A DNA stretch of 64,000 nt from Erythroxylum novogranatense (GCA_029891385.1 CM057231.1:67224990-67288989); one strand, 5' to 3'. Counted from the stretch's first letter, positions 10,480-23,156 are shown. Numbers and translations: made by a program. Notes: generated from the sequence alone by a model not told the origin.

Positions 10480-12085
10480 AGGTCAAGTAGGATCGCTCTG
10501 TTCGAGAGATATGGATTTCGTAAGTGAACAGAATGACGTATTGCTCATAGAGGATGATGAGCCTACGACCTATGAAGAGGTTACGAAGAGTTGAGTCGAA
10601 AAATGGCTTCGTGCCATGAAATCGAAATGGATTCCATGTATGAAAACCGGTATGGACTTTGGTTGATGCACTGAAGGATAAAATCTATAGGGTGCAAATG
10701 GGTTTCAAGAAGAAAACCGACATGGATGGTAATGTGATTACCTATAAGCGAGGCTTGTGGCTAAAGGCTTTCGTCAAAGACAAGGAGTTGACTATGACGA
10801 GACCTTGATCGATAGCAATGCTTAAATCCATTAGGATACTCCAAGCCATTGCCGCTCATTATGATTATGAGATATGGCAAATGGATGTGAAGACAGCTTT
10901 CCTGAATGGAAATCTGGCTGAAGATGTGTACATGACACAACCTGAGGGCTTCATTTCCGCTGATGGAGAAAAGGTATGCAAGCTTCAGAAATCCATTTAT
11001 GGATTGAAGCAAGCATCCAGGAGTTGGAATATCCGTTTTGATGAGACAATCAAAGAGTTTGGTTTCTCACAAAATCCAGATGAATACTGTGTGTGCAAGA
11101 AGGTTAATGGAACTGCAATCGTATTCCTTGTGTTATATGTAGATGACATATTGTTACTAGGAAACAATGTCTCTATGCTGCAGTCTGTAAAAATTTGGTT
11201 GTCCAAACAATTTGCCATGAAAGACCTTGGAGAAGCAACTTATATCCTTGGGATAAAGATTTATAAAGATAGATCGAAGAGGTTGCTTGGTCTTTCACAG
11301 TCAACGTACATAGATAAGGTGTTAAAGAGGTTTAGCATGGAGCAATCCAAGAGAGGGTTTCTTCCCATTGCTCATGGGATAACACTCTCGAAGTCTATGT
11401 GTCCTCGGACACGGGGCGAGAGGATGCGTATGAATATGATCCGTGTCGTCTGCGATAGGATCTATTATGTCGCAATGCTATGTCGAGACCCGATGTATCA
11501 TATGCTCTAAGTGTTCTGAGGATACCAATCGGATCTGGTGAAGGTCCTTTGGGTGGTATCGAGAATATCTAAAGTACTTGCGAAGAACTCGGGATGTTTT
11601 CTTGATATATGGAGATGGAAATTTCAAGTGAGCGAGCATCGGATGCGAGTTTTCAATCGATAAGGGCGATTCCAAGTCCCAATCAGGTTATGTTTTCACA
11701 TGCGAGCAACGGAGCGATCGGTTGGAAGAGTTCAAACAGGAGACGGCTGGCGATTCAACGATCGAGGCGAGTACATTGCCGCATCGACGCAGCAAAAAAG
11801 CCGTTTGGATCAAGAAATTCATTCTTGAACTTGGTGTGGTTCCTAGGCGTGATGGACCCATCTGTTGTATTGTGACAACAATGGAGCTATTCTTGAGCAA
11901 AGGAACTAAGGTCTCATCAGCGATCCAAACACGTACTCCGCCGATACCATTTGATTCGGGAGATCATTGCTTGAGGTGATGTCCTGATAGAGAGAATTCC
12001 CACAGAGCAAAATATTGTTGATCCGTTGACAAAGCCATTGTCACAGAAGAATTTTGATTCTCATGTACTCGCTTATGGTATTAGA
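10480..12085 (+). pseudogene. C1a reverse transcriptase and RNase H (broken)
   Basis: RT begins near 10530 as broken frames and becomes open at 10818-11510: the motifs IWQMDVKTAFLNG, YGLKQASRSWN and YVDDILLLGN, then MKDLGEATYILGIKI. RNase H follows at about 11510-12085 in several frames and ends near AYGIRY. C1c (54562-55485) shows the same region open for 307 codons and serves as guide. The breaks are mostly 1-2 nt indels near CAG/CTG. Confidence 0.88.
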
Positions 12086-12100
12086 TACTAAGGCGATTGA

Positions 12101-12121
12101 CTTTAGGTCAAGTGGGAGATT
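12101..12121 (+). promoter_or_regulatory. Polypurine tract of C1a
   Basis: CAAGTGGGAGATT just before the LTR start TGTAAGTG. The same tract precedes the 3' LTRs of C1b and C1c. Confidence 0.8.
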
Positions 12122-14059
12122 TGTAAGTGTAAGTCGACTTGTACCATGTGTAAGGCAACTTGTGCTTGCTCGGTACTGATAATTCGACTTGTCCACTCGT
12201 GTAAGTCGACTTATATGTGTACAGTACCATAAGATTGTTAGAGTAGTGCCCTAAAGGCAATCCCCTTTAGCGCGTTTTGTTCATAGTCATGTACAGACTT
12301 TATGAATAAATAAAGCAAGGCATATTTCATTTATTTGATGTTCATTTTATTATGAATTGATTATGATCTTTAATCAAATTTATGAAGTCCATGATATATG
12401 ACATAGCATGAAGGAAATTATGATGCGATCATACTACTGAGATTCCTATCATGTGCAATTATGTCAGTATCTAAATTATCCCTAGTCATAGGATTAATGA
12501 GACTGGACATCGTTAATGCGGATAGACTAGCACATGTCAAACTCCTTGATTGGATCAGCGGTGGATCTCGAGCTGTAAATATTGAGATATTTAGATTTGA
12601 CATGTGGATGCTTACTAGTGGTAGTAAGTACATTGGATGACCGACCATGAGATCATCACATGGATGTCTATACCAATGTCGGTGATAATCTCATCATAGC
12701 AATAGTGCAAGTATCCTTAGACTTGAGGTACTCGAGGATATCTTGATCTTGATTACGTGCTTTGACTCCATTCCTTGTTGCCTTTCGAGAGGTCGCTCAT
12801 AGGGTGGTGATTGGAGTGCAGTTTGAGGTATTGAAGGTAATTGAGTAGCCAATAGAGGATTCACCACTTACGTGATAGCGGAAGAGATACCCATAGCCTC
12901 TTATCGGGATCATTACTTGGAAGTCTCTGGCGGAGCACACATTTGTCATGAAGAGGGTCTTCATGGACATATCAAGTAATGAGTCTAGGGCGAGAACGAT
13001 TACACTTGGACTAGATTTGATCGATCGGTCTAGTAAGAGTTGTCACATTGCCCATACTCAAATCAAGTGGGGTATAGCATGGTGAAAGGACGAATTACGA
13101 TAATTGTCTATGGAAGGGTTAGTGATATGGTTTCATTAGTCAAACCAATTACTTTCCGGTCAATTGGGGTCGTGATGTGTTGCTAGATATCGCTCATGAC
13201 TTTCTCGGTTAAGTGTTAATCTAAGTGGCCAATATAACAAGGAACCTAATGGGTCCTGCGCATAAGAGTGACTCGGAGAATCTGTAAAATAGTTTGGACG
13301 GAGATTCGATATCCGGAGAGCAATAGGATTAAATGGATCCGATGAGATTGGGATATGTCGATGAGATCGCGACATTGACATTGCTGAAACCGCTTCCGCG
13401 ATCTTTAGCGGCGGAGACTGATAGGCGGTAGGATCGACCCCAATTTGATGGACCTCTTGACAAATATATATATGTTAATTAATTAATTAATAATTGATTA
13501 ATTATTATATATATATGCTAGTTTCGATGGATGCCTTAAGGAATCAAAGTTTGACTTGGTCAAACTTATGATTACCTGACTTTTAATTGGTTTTAAGCCA
13601 CCAGCGTGGCTAGGCTCTTAACCATGCTTTCTTATACCTTTAATTAGTTAAATAATTATATAAGAAGGCATGAAAAGCCTTAAAGTAGCTGGAAGCTTCG
13701 TTGATGAAGGTTGATGGCCGAAACTTACTTGTTAAGTTTAGGAAAATTTTGATTTTTCAAGGCTTTCTTCATTCCTCTCTTCCTCTCCAAGGCTTCTCTT
13801 AGTTATCTCACTTGCTCTCCAAGATCAAGGTTAGTGCTAGCACACTCTTTACCTTGTTCTAGCTATTCCCGGGTCAAAGGGTTTCTCCGGTTAGGTTTTC
13901 GACCTCTGTGTGGATCTCGTTAGAGACGGTCTCCTTTGGTCGTTATAGTTTGACTAGTTATACATACACATGGATCCTGGCTTTCAGGAATGTCCCGGGA
14001 CTCAAAATTTTAAATTCCACACTGTGTTCATGTGATGAACATCCCGGGATTTTCCTACA
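12122..14059 (+). repeat. C1a 3' LTR
   Basis: 1938 bp, a close copy of 4316-6269, with the same 114-bp AAGTCGACTT block at its start (12122-12235). Many differences from the 5' LTR are small indels at CAG/CTG/CCG sites. It ends CCTACA, followed by TSD CAATT. Confidence 0.93.
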
Positions 14060-14064
14060 CAATT

Positions 14065-14348
14065 TAGCCTATAAAACCTTCAAATTCTGACGCAAATTCA
14101 GTCAAGTGTTCAGTTTTGACTATTTTCTTTAAAAAGTATTTTGGCCATAACTTTTTCATTTCTAATCCGAATTGAGTGATTTCGGTAGTGTTAGAATCGT
14201 TAAATCATGAGGAACAAAATTTTCTCAAAAAGCCAAGTTGAATCTTTCTATTGGAGGTTTCCCTAAATGTGGTCAATATTGTTGTCAGTTTTGGGTCTTC
14301 TATGCCTATGTGTTTTCGAATGTTGGGCCTTGAAGACGGGGTCCAACA
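14065..14348 (+). repeat. G1 LTR1, right part
   Basis: The end of the interrupted gypsy LTR, matching 25949-26232. It has an ATAACTTTTT...TCCGA module at 14144-14177 and ends GGGGTCCAACA. Confidence 0.92.
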
Positions 14349-14353
14349 TTGTT

Positions 14354-14365
14354 TGGTATCAGAGC
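14354..14365 (+). promoter_or_regulatory. Primer binding site of G1
   Basis: TGGTATCAGAGC (initiator tRNA-Met type), five bases after the LTR end. 14366-14542 is leader with no ORF I would keep. Confidence 0.92.
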
Positions 14366-14542
14366 TTAGGTTCAGTTCTAGGCTTAGGATGCATAGTAGG
14401 GAAATTGTTTTGCTATGTGATTAAATTTTTTCATTATGAATTGATTATTTGTATTAAGTGACATGCAAATCATGCATACATATAGAAACTAAGATTAAAA
14501 CGAATTGTAGCTAATAATAAATGTTCTCATTGAAGGAGTAAG

Positions 14543-15829
14543 ATGCCACCTCGTAGAAGGACACGAGGAGTTCTGCAAGGTTCAATTTCACCTGACTCTC
14601 CATTGAGAGAGGAGAGCACAGATGAGTCCGTAGCCCCAAGAGTGGCTGAGGTTTCTCGAGGGCAGAGTAGTGAGCCCCTCCAATCGCAGACACAGCAGTC
14701 GCCTAGTCAGTCTGAGCAAGTGCCTGCTCTATACTCGAGATTGTTCCAGGCATTTACCTAAGCCTTTTTTCAAGCTATGGGTCAAATGCCACAAGCTTCT
14801 AGTTCGGCCCCAGTTAAGAAGGGGAGAGAGTTTGACAAGTTGAGGAAGTATGGAGTAGTGGAATTCTACGGGACCACAGATCCTGAGGAAGCCGAGACAT
14901 GGTTGAGGAAGACCGAGAGGGTCTTGGATCAGATGGGGTGCGAGGATGATGAGAGGTTGGTTTATGCTGCCAGTTTACTCCAGGGTGATGCGTTGCATTG
15001 GTGGGAGTGTGTATCGGGGAGTCAGCTGAAGCCGATAGGGTTGACATGGGAAGACTTCCTGGCTATTTACAGGAAGAAGTATCTGTCTGAGGTGTACATT
15101 CAGCAGAAGTAGAGGGAGTTTCTGAGTCTCACCCAGAGAGAGATGACAGTTACTGAATATGAGCGCCGGTTTACTCAGTTGTCAAGGTATGCTTCGGAGA
15201 TGACGTTCAGTGAGGCTGCAAAGTGCCGCCGATTTGAGTCGGGCCTGCACCTAGCTATCAGAGAGAAGGTGGTAGTGCAGAACTTTGGCGACTTTCAACA
15301 GCTGGTTGAAGCAGCATTGAGAGTTAAGAACATCGAGAACATTAAGAGTGTGGTTAGCCAGAAAAGAAAGGGAAGAGAGTAGTTCAGGAGGGGAGGTGGT
15401 ACTTCTATTCCTAAGAGAAGTGCTAGAACCTTTCCTGTGTAGTCTGAGGAGAGAAGCAGCAGTGCAAGCTGGCCTAGGCCTATGAGGACTTCTACTGTTT
15501 CTCACCAAGCCTCAACAGTGGGCGGCAGTAGAAGAGGAGATGGGGAGAGGCCACCTCTACCCAAATGTGAGCACTTTGGGAAACTCCATAAGGGAGAATG
15601 TCGCAGATTGACAGGAGCATGCTTCAATTGTGGACAGAGAGGACACATGGCCAAACAGTGTCCTAATCCGGATAGAAGAGAGGGATCACAGATGCAAGCT
15701 TCCAGGAGAACAGAGATAGTGGGACAGAAGGCTGTGACTGAAGTGGGTAGCTCTGGAGTGCCTAAGAGAGCTCATCCTCCAAACAGATCCAGGGGGCAAG
15801 CCCCAGTTAGAGTTTTCTCAATGACTTGA
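14543..15829 (+). pseudogene. G1 gag (one frame, five stops)
   Basis: Starts at ATG 14543 (MPPRRRTRG..., basic) after 195 bp of leader. The retrotransposon gag domain is about 14820-15340 (EFYGTTDPEEAETWL, LLQGDALHWWE). A CCHC knuckle, CFNCGQRGHMAKQC, lies near 15620-15663. The frame is unbroken, but stops occur at 14759, 15110, 15380, 15440 and 15827. Each is one transition from Gln (CAA/CAG) or Arg (CGA). Gag would package the RNA. Tekay-type gag and pol are normally a single polyprotein, as here. Confidence 0.92.
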
Positions 15830-16345
15830 GAGGAGGCAGAGACAACTCCAGAAGTGGTGACGGGTATGGTAAAATTGTTTGATGATGATGTTCTTGCTTT
15901 AATTGATCTGGGTTCTACCCATTCTTTTGTGTCGTTGGGTAGGACTGTGCCTAGGAGGAAGTTGAGCCCATTGGATACTCCGCTGATGGTGAGTACTCCG
16001 ATTGGCCAGTATATTATTATCAGTCAAGTGTATAGAGAGTGTGAGATAGGGATTAGTGGAGGAAAGTTTGTGGTGGACTTGATGGCCTTGAAGATGGGAG
16101 GATTGGATGTGATCCTAGGTATGGATACATTAGAGAAGTATCATGTCAATTTAGACTGCAAGCAAAAGACAGTAGAATTCGAGCTAGAGGATGGAAGAAA
16201 AGTGGTATTCATGGGAGATAGAAAAGTCAGTCCGCCTCGGATTGTTTCGGCGATGACAGCAGAGAGAAAGATGAGTAAGGGGTGTGAAGCATATCTGGCC
16301 TATGTGTTAGACACGGAGGCAGATGGAGGGAGGTTGGAAGACATT
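15830..16345 (+). pseudogene. G1 aspartic protease domain
   Basis: In the same frame as gag. The active-site region reads [12 protein letters not shown], where retroelement proteases have D-(S/T/P)-G; the Leu could come from a Pro codon by one C-to-T change. The second family motif DVILGMDTL is present near 16108-16134. The fold seems whole, but the changed active site probably lowers or abolishes activity (inference). Confidence 0.85.
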
Positions 16346-17330
16346 CCTGTAGTCAGGGAATTCCCGGATGTCTTTCCCAAGGAATTGCCAGGACTACCTT
16401 CACCTAGGAAAATTGAATTTCCCGTTGAGCTTCTTCCAGGTACTACGCCGATTTCAATTCCGTCTTACCTAATGGCTCCGGAGGAATTGAAGGAGCTTAA
16501 GGAGCAATTGGAGGATTTATTAGAGAAGGGTTTCATTAGGCCGAGCTCTTCACCTTGGGGAGCTCCGGTTCTCTTTGTTAAGAAGAAGGATGGGTCGTTG
16601 CGGATGTGTGTGGATTATAGGAAGCTGAATCATGCCACTGTTAAGAATAGCTATCCGCTCCCGCGCATAGATGATTTATTTGATTAGTTTCAAGGGGCGA
16701 GAGTCTTTTCCAAGATAGATTTGAGATCGGGTTACCATCAGTTGAGTATTAAAGAGACCGATGTGTCCAAGACTGCTTTTAGGACGCGATATGGCCACTT
16801 TGAGTTTTTGATTATGCCTTTCAGGTTAACGAATGCTCCTGCAGTCCTTATGGATTTGATAAATAGAGTCTTCAAGTCTTTCCTAGACCAATTTATCATT
16901 TTCTTTATTGATGATATATTGGTCTATTCTAAGAGTGATAAGGAGCATGAGAATCATTTGAGGGTTGCCTTGGAGACCTTGAGAAAGAATGAATTGTATG
17001 CTAAATTCGACAAATGCGAATTTTGGTTAAGAGAAGTAGTATTCCTCGGACATGTGATGTCGGAGCGTGGAGTGCATGTGGATCCATAAAAGATAGAAGC
17101 TGTGGTTAAATGAGAAGCATCTAAGAATGTAGTTGAAGTGAGAAGTTTCTTGGGATTAGCTGGATATTACAGGAGGTTTGTGGAGGGCTTTTCTATAATA
17201 GCTTCTCCACTTTCCAAATTGACGAGGAAGAATCAGAAATTTGAGTGGACTGAGGAGTGCCAGAGCAGTTTTGAGGAATTGAAGAATAGGCTTACTACTG
17301 CACCGATTTTGACGTTACCCTATGGTGATG
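16346..17330 (+). pseudogene. G1 reverse transcriptase domain
   Basis: Begins at [16 protein letters not shown] (a Tekay/Del hallmark) and continues through [52 protein letters not shown] and FLGHVMS. Catalytic aspartates are present (KIDL and IDDI). MPFRLTNAP differs from the usual MPFGLTNAP at Gly (GGG to AGG fits). In-frame stops are at 16685 (Gln), 17087 (Gln) and 17111 (Trp). The connection part [16 protein letters not shown] starts at about 17144. Confidence 0.92.
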
Positions 17331-17760
17331 ATGGATACATTGTATATAGTGACGCTTCTAGGAAGGGTTTAGGGTGTGTATTGATGCAAGGAGAGAAAGT
17401 GATTGCCTATGCTTCTAGGCAATTAAAGCCTTATGAGATGAATTATCCTATCCATGACTTAGAGTTGGCTGCTATAATTTTCGCATTGAAGATTTGGAGA
17501 CATTACTTATATGGAGTTACTACTAGGGTGTTTACAGACCATAAGAGTCTTAAGTACTTGTTGACCCAGAAAGAGCTGAATTTGAGGCAGAGGCGATGGT
17601 TAGAATTGTTGAAAGATTATGACTTGATGATAGACTACCATCTGGGGAAAGCTAATGTGGTAGCTGACGCACTGAGTAGGAAGTCCACTATGACACATAT
17701 GGAAACGGTGTATCTGTCCTTGCTGAAGGAATTAGCCAGGCTTGAAGTGACGTTGAGGCA
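17331..17760 (+). pseudogene. G1 RNase H domain
   Basis: [17 protein letters not shown] gives the first catalytic Asp, then [16 protein letters not shown] (Glu) and [12 protein letters not shown] (Asp), then [20 protein letters not shown]...ADALSRK. All key residues are present and the segment has no stop. It would remove RNA from the RNA:DNA hybrid. Confidence 0.93.
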
Positions 17761-18947
17761 AGTTGAACCTGATTGTATCTTGGTAAATTTTGGAGTGAGA
17801 CCAGTATTGAAAGAGAAGATTAAAGAATTGCAAAAACAGGATGAGTACTTGAGTAAGCTTAAAGAAGAGGTAAAGAATGGCAAACCTTCTAAAGTAGAGG
17901 TAAAGGAAGATGGATTGATGGTTATGGGCAATAGATTGTGTGTTCCAGACATGCTAGAGCTGAAGGATGAGATCCTTGATGAGGCGCATAATGCTCCGTA
18001 TGTAATGCACCCAGGGAGTTCTAAGATGTATCAGGATTTGAAAGAGTATTTTTGGTGGAAGGGAATGAGGAAAGATGTGGCAGAGTATGTTAAAAGATGT
18101 TTAGTGTGTCAGCAAGTGAAAGCTGAACACCAAGCACCTTCAGGCAAGCTTAATCCATTGCCGATTCCGAAATGGAAATGGGAAAAGATTACCATGGATT
18201 TTCTGATGGGATTACCGAGGACTAGCAAGAAGCATGACATTATATAGGTGATTGTTGATAGGCTGACCAAGTCAGCACACTTCTTGCCAATTAGACAGAC
18301 AGATTCTTTGAATGTTTTGGCTAAGAGGTATGTGGATGAGATAATCAAACTTCATGGGATTCCAAGCACAATAGTTTTTGATAGGGATCCTAGGTTTACT
18401 TCCAGATTTTAGGAAAGTTTACAGGAGGCTCTGGGGACTAGATTGCATTTTAGTACGAATTTCCATCAGCAGACTGATGGATAATCGGAGAGGACGATAC
18501 GAACTTTGGAGGCAATGTTGAGAGCTTGTACATTGGATTTCAAAGGTTCGTGGGATGATCACCTGCCTTTCATTGAGTTTGCTTACAATAATTCCTATCA
18601 CTGGAATTGGATGGCACCATATGAGGCTTTGTATAGTAGGAGATGCAAAACTCCTATTTGTTGGGATGAGGAAGGTGAAAGGAAGCTTGTAGGACCTGAA
18701 TTGGTACAGATTACAGTCGATAAAATTAAGTTAGTGAAGCAGAGGCTTAAAGCAGCTCAAGATCGGATGAAAAGTTACAAGGACGTCTATAGGAAAGAGA
18801 TGGAATTTGAAGTGGGAGAAAAAGTGTTTCTTAGAGCTTCTCCATAGAAAGGTGTTTTGAGGTTTGGCAAGAAGGGCAAGCTTAGCCCAAGGTGCATAGG
18901 CCCATATGAGATCATTGAGAAGATTGGGCCTTTTGCTTATAAGTTAG
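17761..18947 (+). pseudogene. G1 integrase
   Basis: The zinc-binding H-H-C-C region ([11 protein letters not shown]...[11 protein letters not shown]) lies at 17980-18130. The core starts at [12 protein letters not shown]; then come a stop at 18245 (Trp), [13 protein letters not shown], stops at 18410 (Trp) and 18482 (Gln), and TIRTLEAMLRACTLD. The C-terminal part SPWKGVLRFGKKGKLSPR has a stop at 18845 (Trp). A single C is missing near 18948 compared with the second copy (22832), which shifts the frame. Confidence 0.92.
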
Positions 18948-19258
18948 ATTTGCATTGGAGTTATCTAAGATTCATAATGTATTCCATGTATCGATGCTGA
19001 GGAAGTACAGATCGGATCCTTCACATATAGTTCAACCTTCAAAGGTTCAATTAAGAGAGGATTTGACTTATGAGGAGCAACCAGTGGAGATCTTAGATTC
19101 AAAGGAAAAGGTGTTAAGGAATAAGATTGTAAAGCTAGTTAAGTTCTTGTGGAGAAACCATTCGACCGAAGAGGCAACTTGGGAGACTTTAGAAGCCATG
19201 AAGGAGAAGTACCCATACCTCTTCATGGAATCAAGTAAGGATTTTGAGGACGAAATTC
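18948..19258 (+). pseudogene. G1 chromodomain-like C-terminus
   Basis: LTYEEQPVEILDSKEKVLRN...VKFLWRNHSTEEATWE is the C-terminal chromodomain-like module of Tekay/Del chromoviruses, thought to steer insertion to heterochromatin. It is in a shifted frame relative to integrase because of one lost base. Copy 2 (22737-23204) reads through without that shift. Confidence 0.88.
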
Positions 19259-19275
19259 TTTTAGGAGGGGAGAAT
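19259..19275 (+). promoter_or_regulatory. Polypurine tract of G1
   Basis: AGGAGGGGAGAATT directly before the LTR start TGTTGGGCC. The same tract precedes LTR3 at 23144-23156. Confidence 0.88.
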
Positions 19276-21929
19276 TGTTGGGCCCCAAAAATTTTTATTT
19301 ATATTTATTTATTTATTTATTGATTTACTTGACTTATTCCTTATTTTTGCTTTAATTGTTTTAATTATGTGTATATATATAAATATATTTTCTTTGAGTC
19401 TTGAAATTAGTTAGTATGATTGGGAATTGGAAATTTTGAAGTTAAAGTGAAGGATTAGAATTAATTGGTTTAATTGGAAGTAGGTTTGGATGTGTAGAGC
19501 CATATGAGACAAAAATAAGGGCAAGTGAGAAAGAATGGGCTATAGAGGTTAATGGGATAAGTAGAAGGAGGAGAGCCCAAAAGCATTGTAAGAGGAAAAG
19601 GGAGAGCTTAAAACTACGTAGTAATGGAGGAGGACTTAAGTTGAGAAATAAATGAGTTAAATGAATTAAGAGGAGAGGAAGCAAGTGTCGTAGAGAAAAG
19701 AAAAGGAAGAGAAACCAAAAATGTGAACCAAGGAAATAGGGGATTTGGCCAAGAGGAAAAGGGAGAGCCGTAGGAAGCTTGAAGGGAGGAAGCAAGAAGA
19801 GGAAAAAGAAGAGAAACTACTTGTTGAAGGTAAGTTCCATCCTTGTTTGAAATAGGTTCGAAAATGGGATGAAATGGAAGTTAGGGTTTGTGTAGGGTTT
19901 GAAGAAAAAAGAAGAAGGTGAAATCAAAGGATTCTAGGATTTCTATGTTAGGGTTTTGGTTTTTCCGCATAGATGGCTTATGGGTAGGTTAGGTTTAAAG
20001 TTTATTTTTATCTTTGCTTGATTTATAAATGCTATGCCTTTCTTTTAGAATATATTTATTAAATGGAGTGTGATTTAATTGAAGGAACTTAAGAAAACCC
20101 CACTCAAGACAAGGAGGAAGGGCAATCTTGAATTCAGATTCCGACATTAGGTGGGTAACATTTTTATAGTTGTTTTGTAATGGGAAAATGCCCTATGTGT
20201 ACAATCTTTGTTAATTTGTGTGTATATTGAAAGTGAATTTCCTTTGATTTGAAAGAAAAGTATGAAATTTCGATGATTCGATAGAATGGAAGAAGCATAA
20301 AATGCTATTCTTATGTTTGAATATGTGAGCATAAATTTGTTGTGTTAGGGTGAGAGAGAACCTGTTTCGTTAAGTCTCGTGCACGATGACCCCCTAGTCT
20401 TCTCCCGACTGCCCGCTTGAGGCCACGAGATCCTGAGAAATCAAACTCGTTGTGTTTACGGAAGACTTCGGTTTCCGTCGTGTTTATGAAACTCTCGAGC
20501 CAAATGTGTGCATTTCATCATTTTTGGTGTTTATGATGCATAATATGTGCTTTAATTGATAGAAGATTTCATATTATATGCTTTATGTGATGATTTTGGT
20601 TAATTTATGATTTATGCGATGAAGTTGAGTTATTTGTGTTTTACATGATAGATTGCAAATGTTTCGGATTCTTTATGTGTTGTATGATTCATTACTCGAT
20701 GGCTATAAAGGTGTTAGCCACTGAGCTGTGTTTGCTCACCCCAATCTCCGTCCTTAGGTGCAAATTCTAGTTGATCGCAGAACCTTGCAAGGCTTCTGGC
20801 ATAACTCCAAAAAACTTTAGACATTTTTGTATTAAGTTAGTAACTAGCTTTTGGAACAGCTTTATAAGCATATTAAGCATTGAGCATCTCATATTTTGTA
20901 TTTTGGTACTTGATTCTTGATGGATATGATGAATATGCTGATATGTAATTAAAGTTATGATTGAACTCTTAAATGATTGATAAAGAGATTGAGAGCTCCA
21001 GTACTCTCTTCATTATGTGAATTTGTTGATTTGCGATCTGTGCTTGACCTTGAAAAGGGTATATGTATGATTCTTTTGATCTTTGAGTTGTTGTTGAGTT
21101 TTGTCTTGGGATAGCTTGCTGGAATTTGCAAAGATTTATGAGCTGGTGAATTTCTGGGCTGATGTCCTCATGTGGTTAAATTTGGGTATATTGAGCAGTG
21201 CTGCAATTTCTGGTCTGTCATAGATCGAATAGGATCATTTAGACTCCTTGAGGGTGTTAGGCGAGCTGTAGAGCTTTCCATGATGTAGTATGAGCTATTT
21301 TAGAGTGTGTTATTTTGTTGCTAAGAGTTGTTAAAGTGGAGTGGAGGTGCTGCCAAAAATGATGGATTTGTATTAGCAGAAACTTTGAATCTATATGAGA
21401 CCTATATAGAGTTGGATTTTGTCCTTTTGATCTTCATGAAAGTTGTAGACCGTTCTTTTACCTTTCCATAGACACCAAGTTTGCTCAATTCGGAGTTTTG
21501 GGTCAAAAGTTATGGTGTTTGCAAGTTATGGTACTGTTTAGGAGGAGCTAGTTGATCGGTCTTGGAGTAAACTTTTGATTTCCTTAGTGGCCGAGCTTAT
21601 CTTTGAGTCCTTCTTAAAAATGGTAGAGCTGCCTCTTAGCTTTTCAACGAATTAAACCATGTCTAATTGTGAGCTCGGAATAAAAAATTATGAGGGTTCA
21701 AAGTCTGAAAGGTCGGGCTGTGAGGCGATCGACCCGCGTGGGCGAGCGCCTGCACGCCTTTGGGGTCGGTTCCTGGCCGACCGACCCCTCTTCCTTCTTT
21801 TGGTCATAACTTTTTGCATAGACCTCCGATTAAGCTGATTTTCGAAGCGATAGACTCCTAAGAAAATTTTCTATCTTTTTATACCTGATTGGTTGGTATT
21901 TCTTTCAAATTGTAAAAAGTGGTTTGAAA
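19276..21929 (+). repeat. G1 LTR2, truncated at the 3' side
   Basis: A close copy of LTR1 and LTR3 for about 2.65 kb, cut at GGTTTGAAA. In LTR3 the same point (about 25790-25799) continues CAAAGTGTGATGG; here it continues with pol. The last about 430 bp of the LTR, the primer site, gag and the first half of pol are missing after it. The minus-strand frames inside are LTR by-products. Confidence 0.93.
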
Positions 21930-23156
21930 GAGTATTTTTGGTGGAAGGGAATGAGGAAAGATGTGGCAGAGTATGCTAAAAGATGTTTAGTGTGTCAGCA
22001 AGTGAAAGCTGAACACCAAGCACCTTCAGGCAAGCTTAATCCATTGCCGATTCCGAAATGGAAATGGGAAAAGATTACCATGGATTTTCGATGGGATTCT
22101 GAGGACTAGCAAGCATGACATTATATAGGTGATTGTTGATAGGCTGACCAAGTCAGCACACTTCTTGCCAATTAGACAGATAGATTCTTTGAATGTTTTG
22201 GCTAAGAGGTATGTGGATGAGGTAATCAAACTTCATGGGATTCCAAGCACAATAGTTTCTGATAGGGATCCTAGGTTTACTTCCAGATTTTAGGAAAGTT
22301 CTGAGGTCTCTGGGGACTAGATTGCATTTTAGATCGACTTTCCATCGGTGATGATGGACAATCGGAGAGGACGATACGAACTTTGGAGGCAATGTTGAGA
22401 GCTTGTACATTGGATTTCAAAGGTTCGTGGGATGATCACCTGCCTTTCATTGAGTTTGCTTACAATAATTCCTATCACTCGGGAATTCAGATGGCACCAT
22501 ATGAGGCTTTGTATAGTAGGAGATGCAAAACTCCTATTTATTGGGATGAGGAAGGTGAAAGGAAGCTTGTAGGACCTGAATTGGTACAGATTACAGTCGA
22601 TAAAATTAAGTTAGTGAAGCAGAGGCTTAAAGCAGCTCAAGATCGGATGAAAAGTTACATGGACGTTTATAGGAAAGAGATGGAATTTGAAGTGGGAGAA
22701 AAAGTGTTTCTTAGAGCTTCTCCATAGAAAGGTGTTTTGAGGTTTGGCAAGAAGGGCAAGCTTAGCCCAAGGTGCATAGGCCCATATAAGATCATTGAGA
22801 AGATTGGGCCTTTTGCTTATAAGTTAGATTTGCCATTGGAGTTATCTAAGATTCATAATGTATTCCATGTATCGATGTTGAGGAAGTACAGATCGGATCC
22901 TTCACATATAGTTCAACCTTCAGAGGTTCAATTAAGAGAGGATTTGACTTATGAGGAGCAACCAGTGGAGATCTTAGATTCAAAGGAAAAGGTGTTAAGG
23001 AATAAGATTGTAAAGCTAGTTAAGTTCTTGTGGAGAAACCATTCGACCGAAGAGGCAACTTGGGAGACTTTAGAAGCCATGAAGGAGAAGTACCCATACC
23101 TCTTCATGGAATCAGGTAAGGATTTTGAGGACGAAATTCTTTTAGGAGGGGAGAAT
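21923..23156 (+). pseudogene. Second G1 pol fragment (integrase to chromodomain)
   Basis: Starts inside integrase ([20 protein letters not shown]) and matches 18037-19275. It joins LTR2 through the 7-base overlap TTTGAAA, present at both parents (18037 and about 25792). It shares three stops with copy 1 (TAG at the Trp sites) but has CAA where copy 1 has TAA (18482 versus 22359), so the duplication came after most of the decay. Several small indels lie in 22088-22345. Confidence 0.92.

Larger units (their letters stand above)
4316..14059 (+). mobile_element. Copia element C1a, complete but decayed
   Basis: A two-LTR copia element inside G1 LTR1. LTRs are 4316-6269 and 12122-14059; the TSD CAATT is at 4311-4315 and 14060-14064. 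The primer site is at 6271 and the purine tract at 12102. The gag-PR-IN-RT-RH order is typical of copia, but many small indels break the frame. Removing it restores a continuous G1 LTR, compared with 25795-26232. Close relatives are C1b and C1c in this window. Confidence 0.95.
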
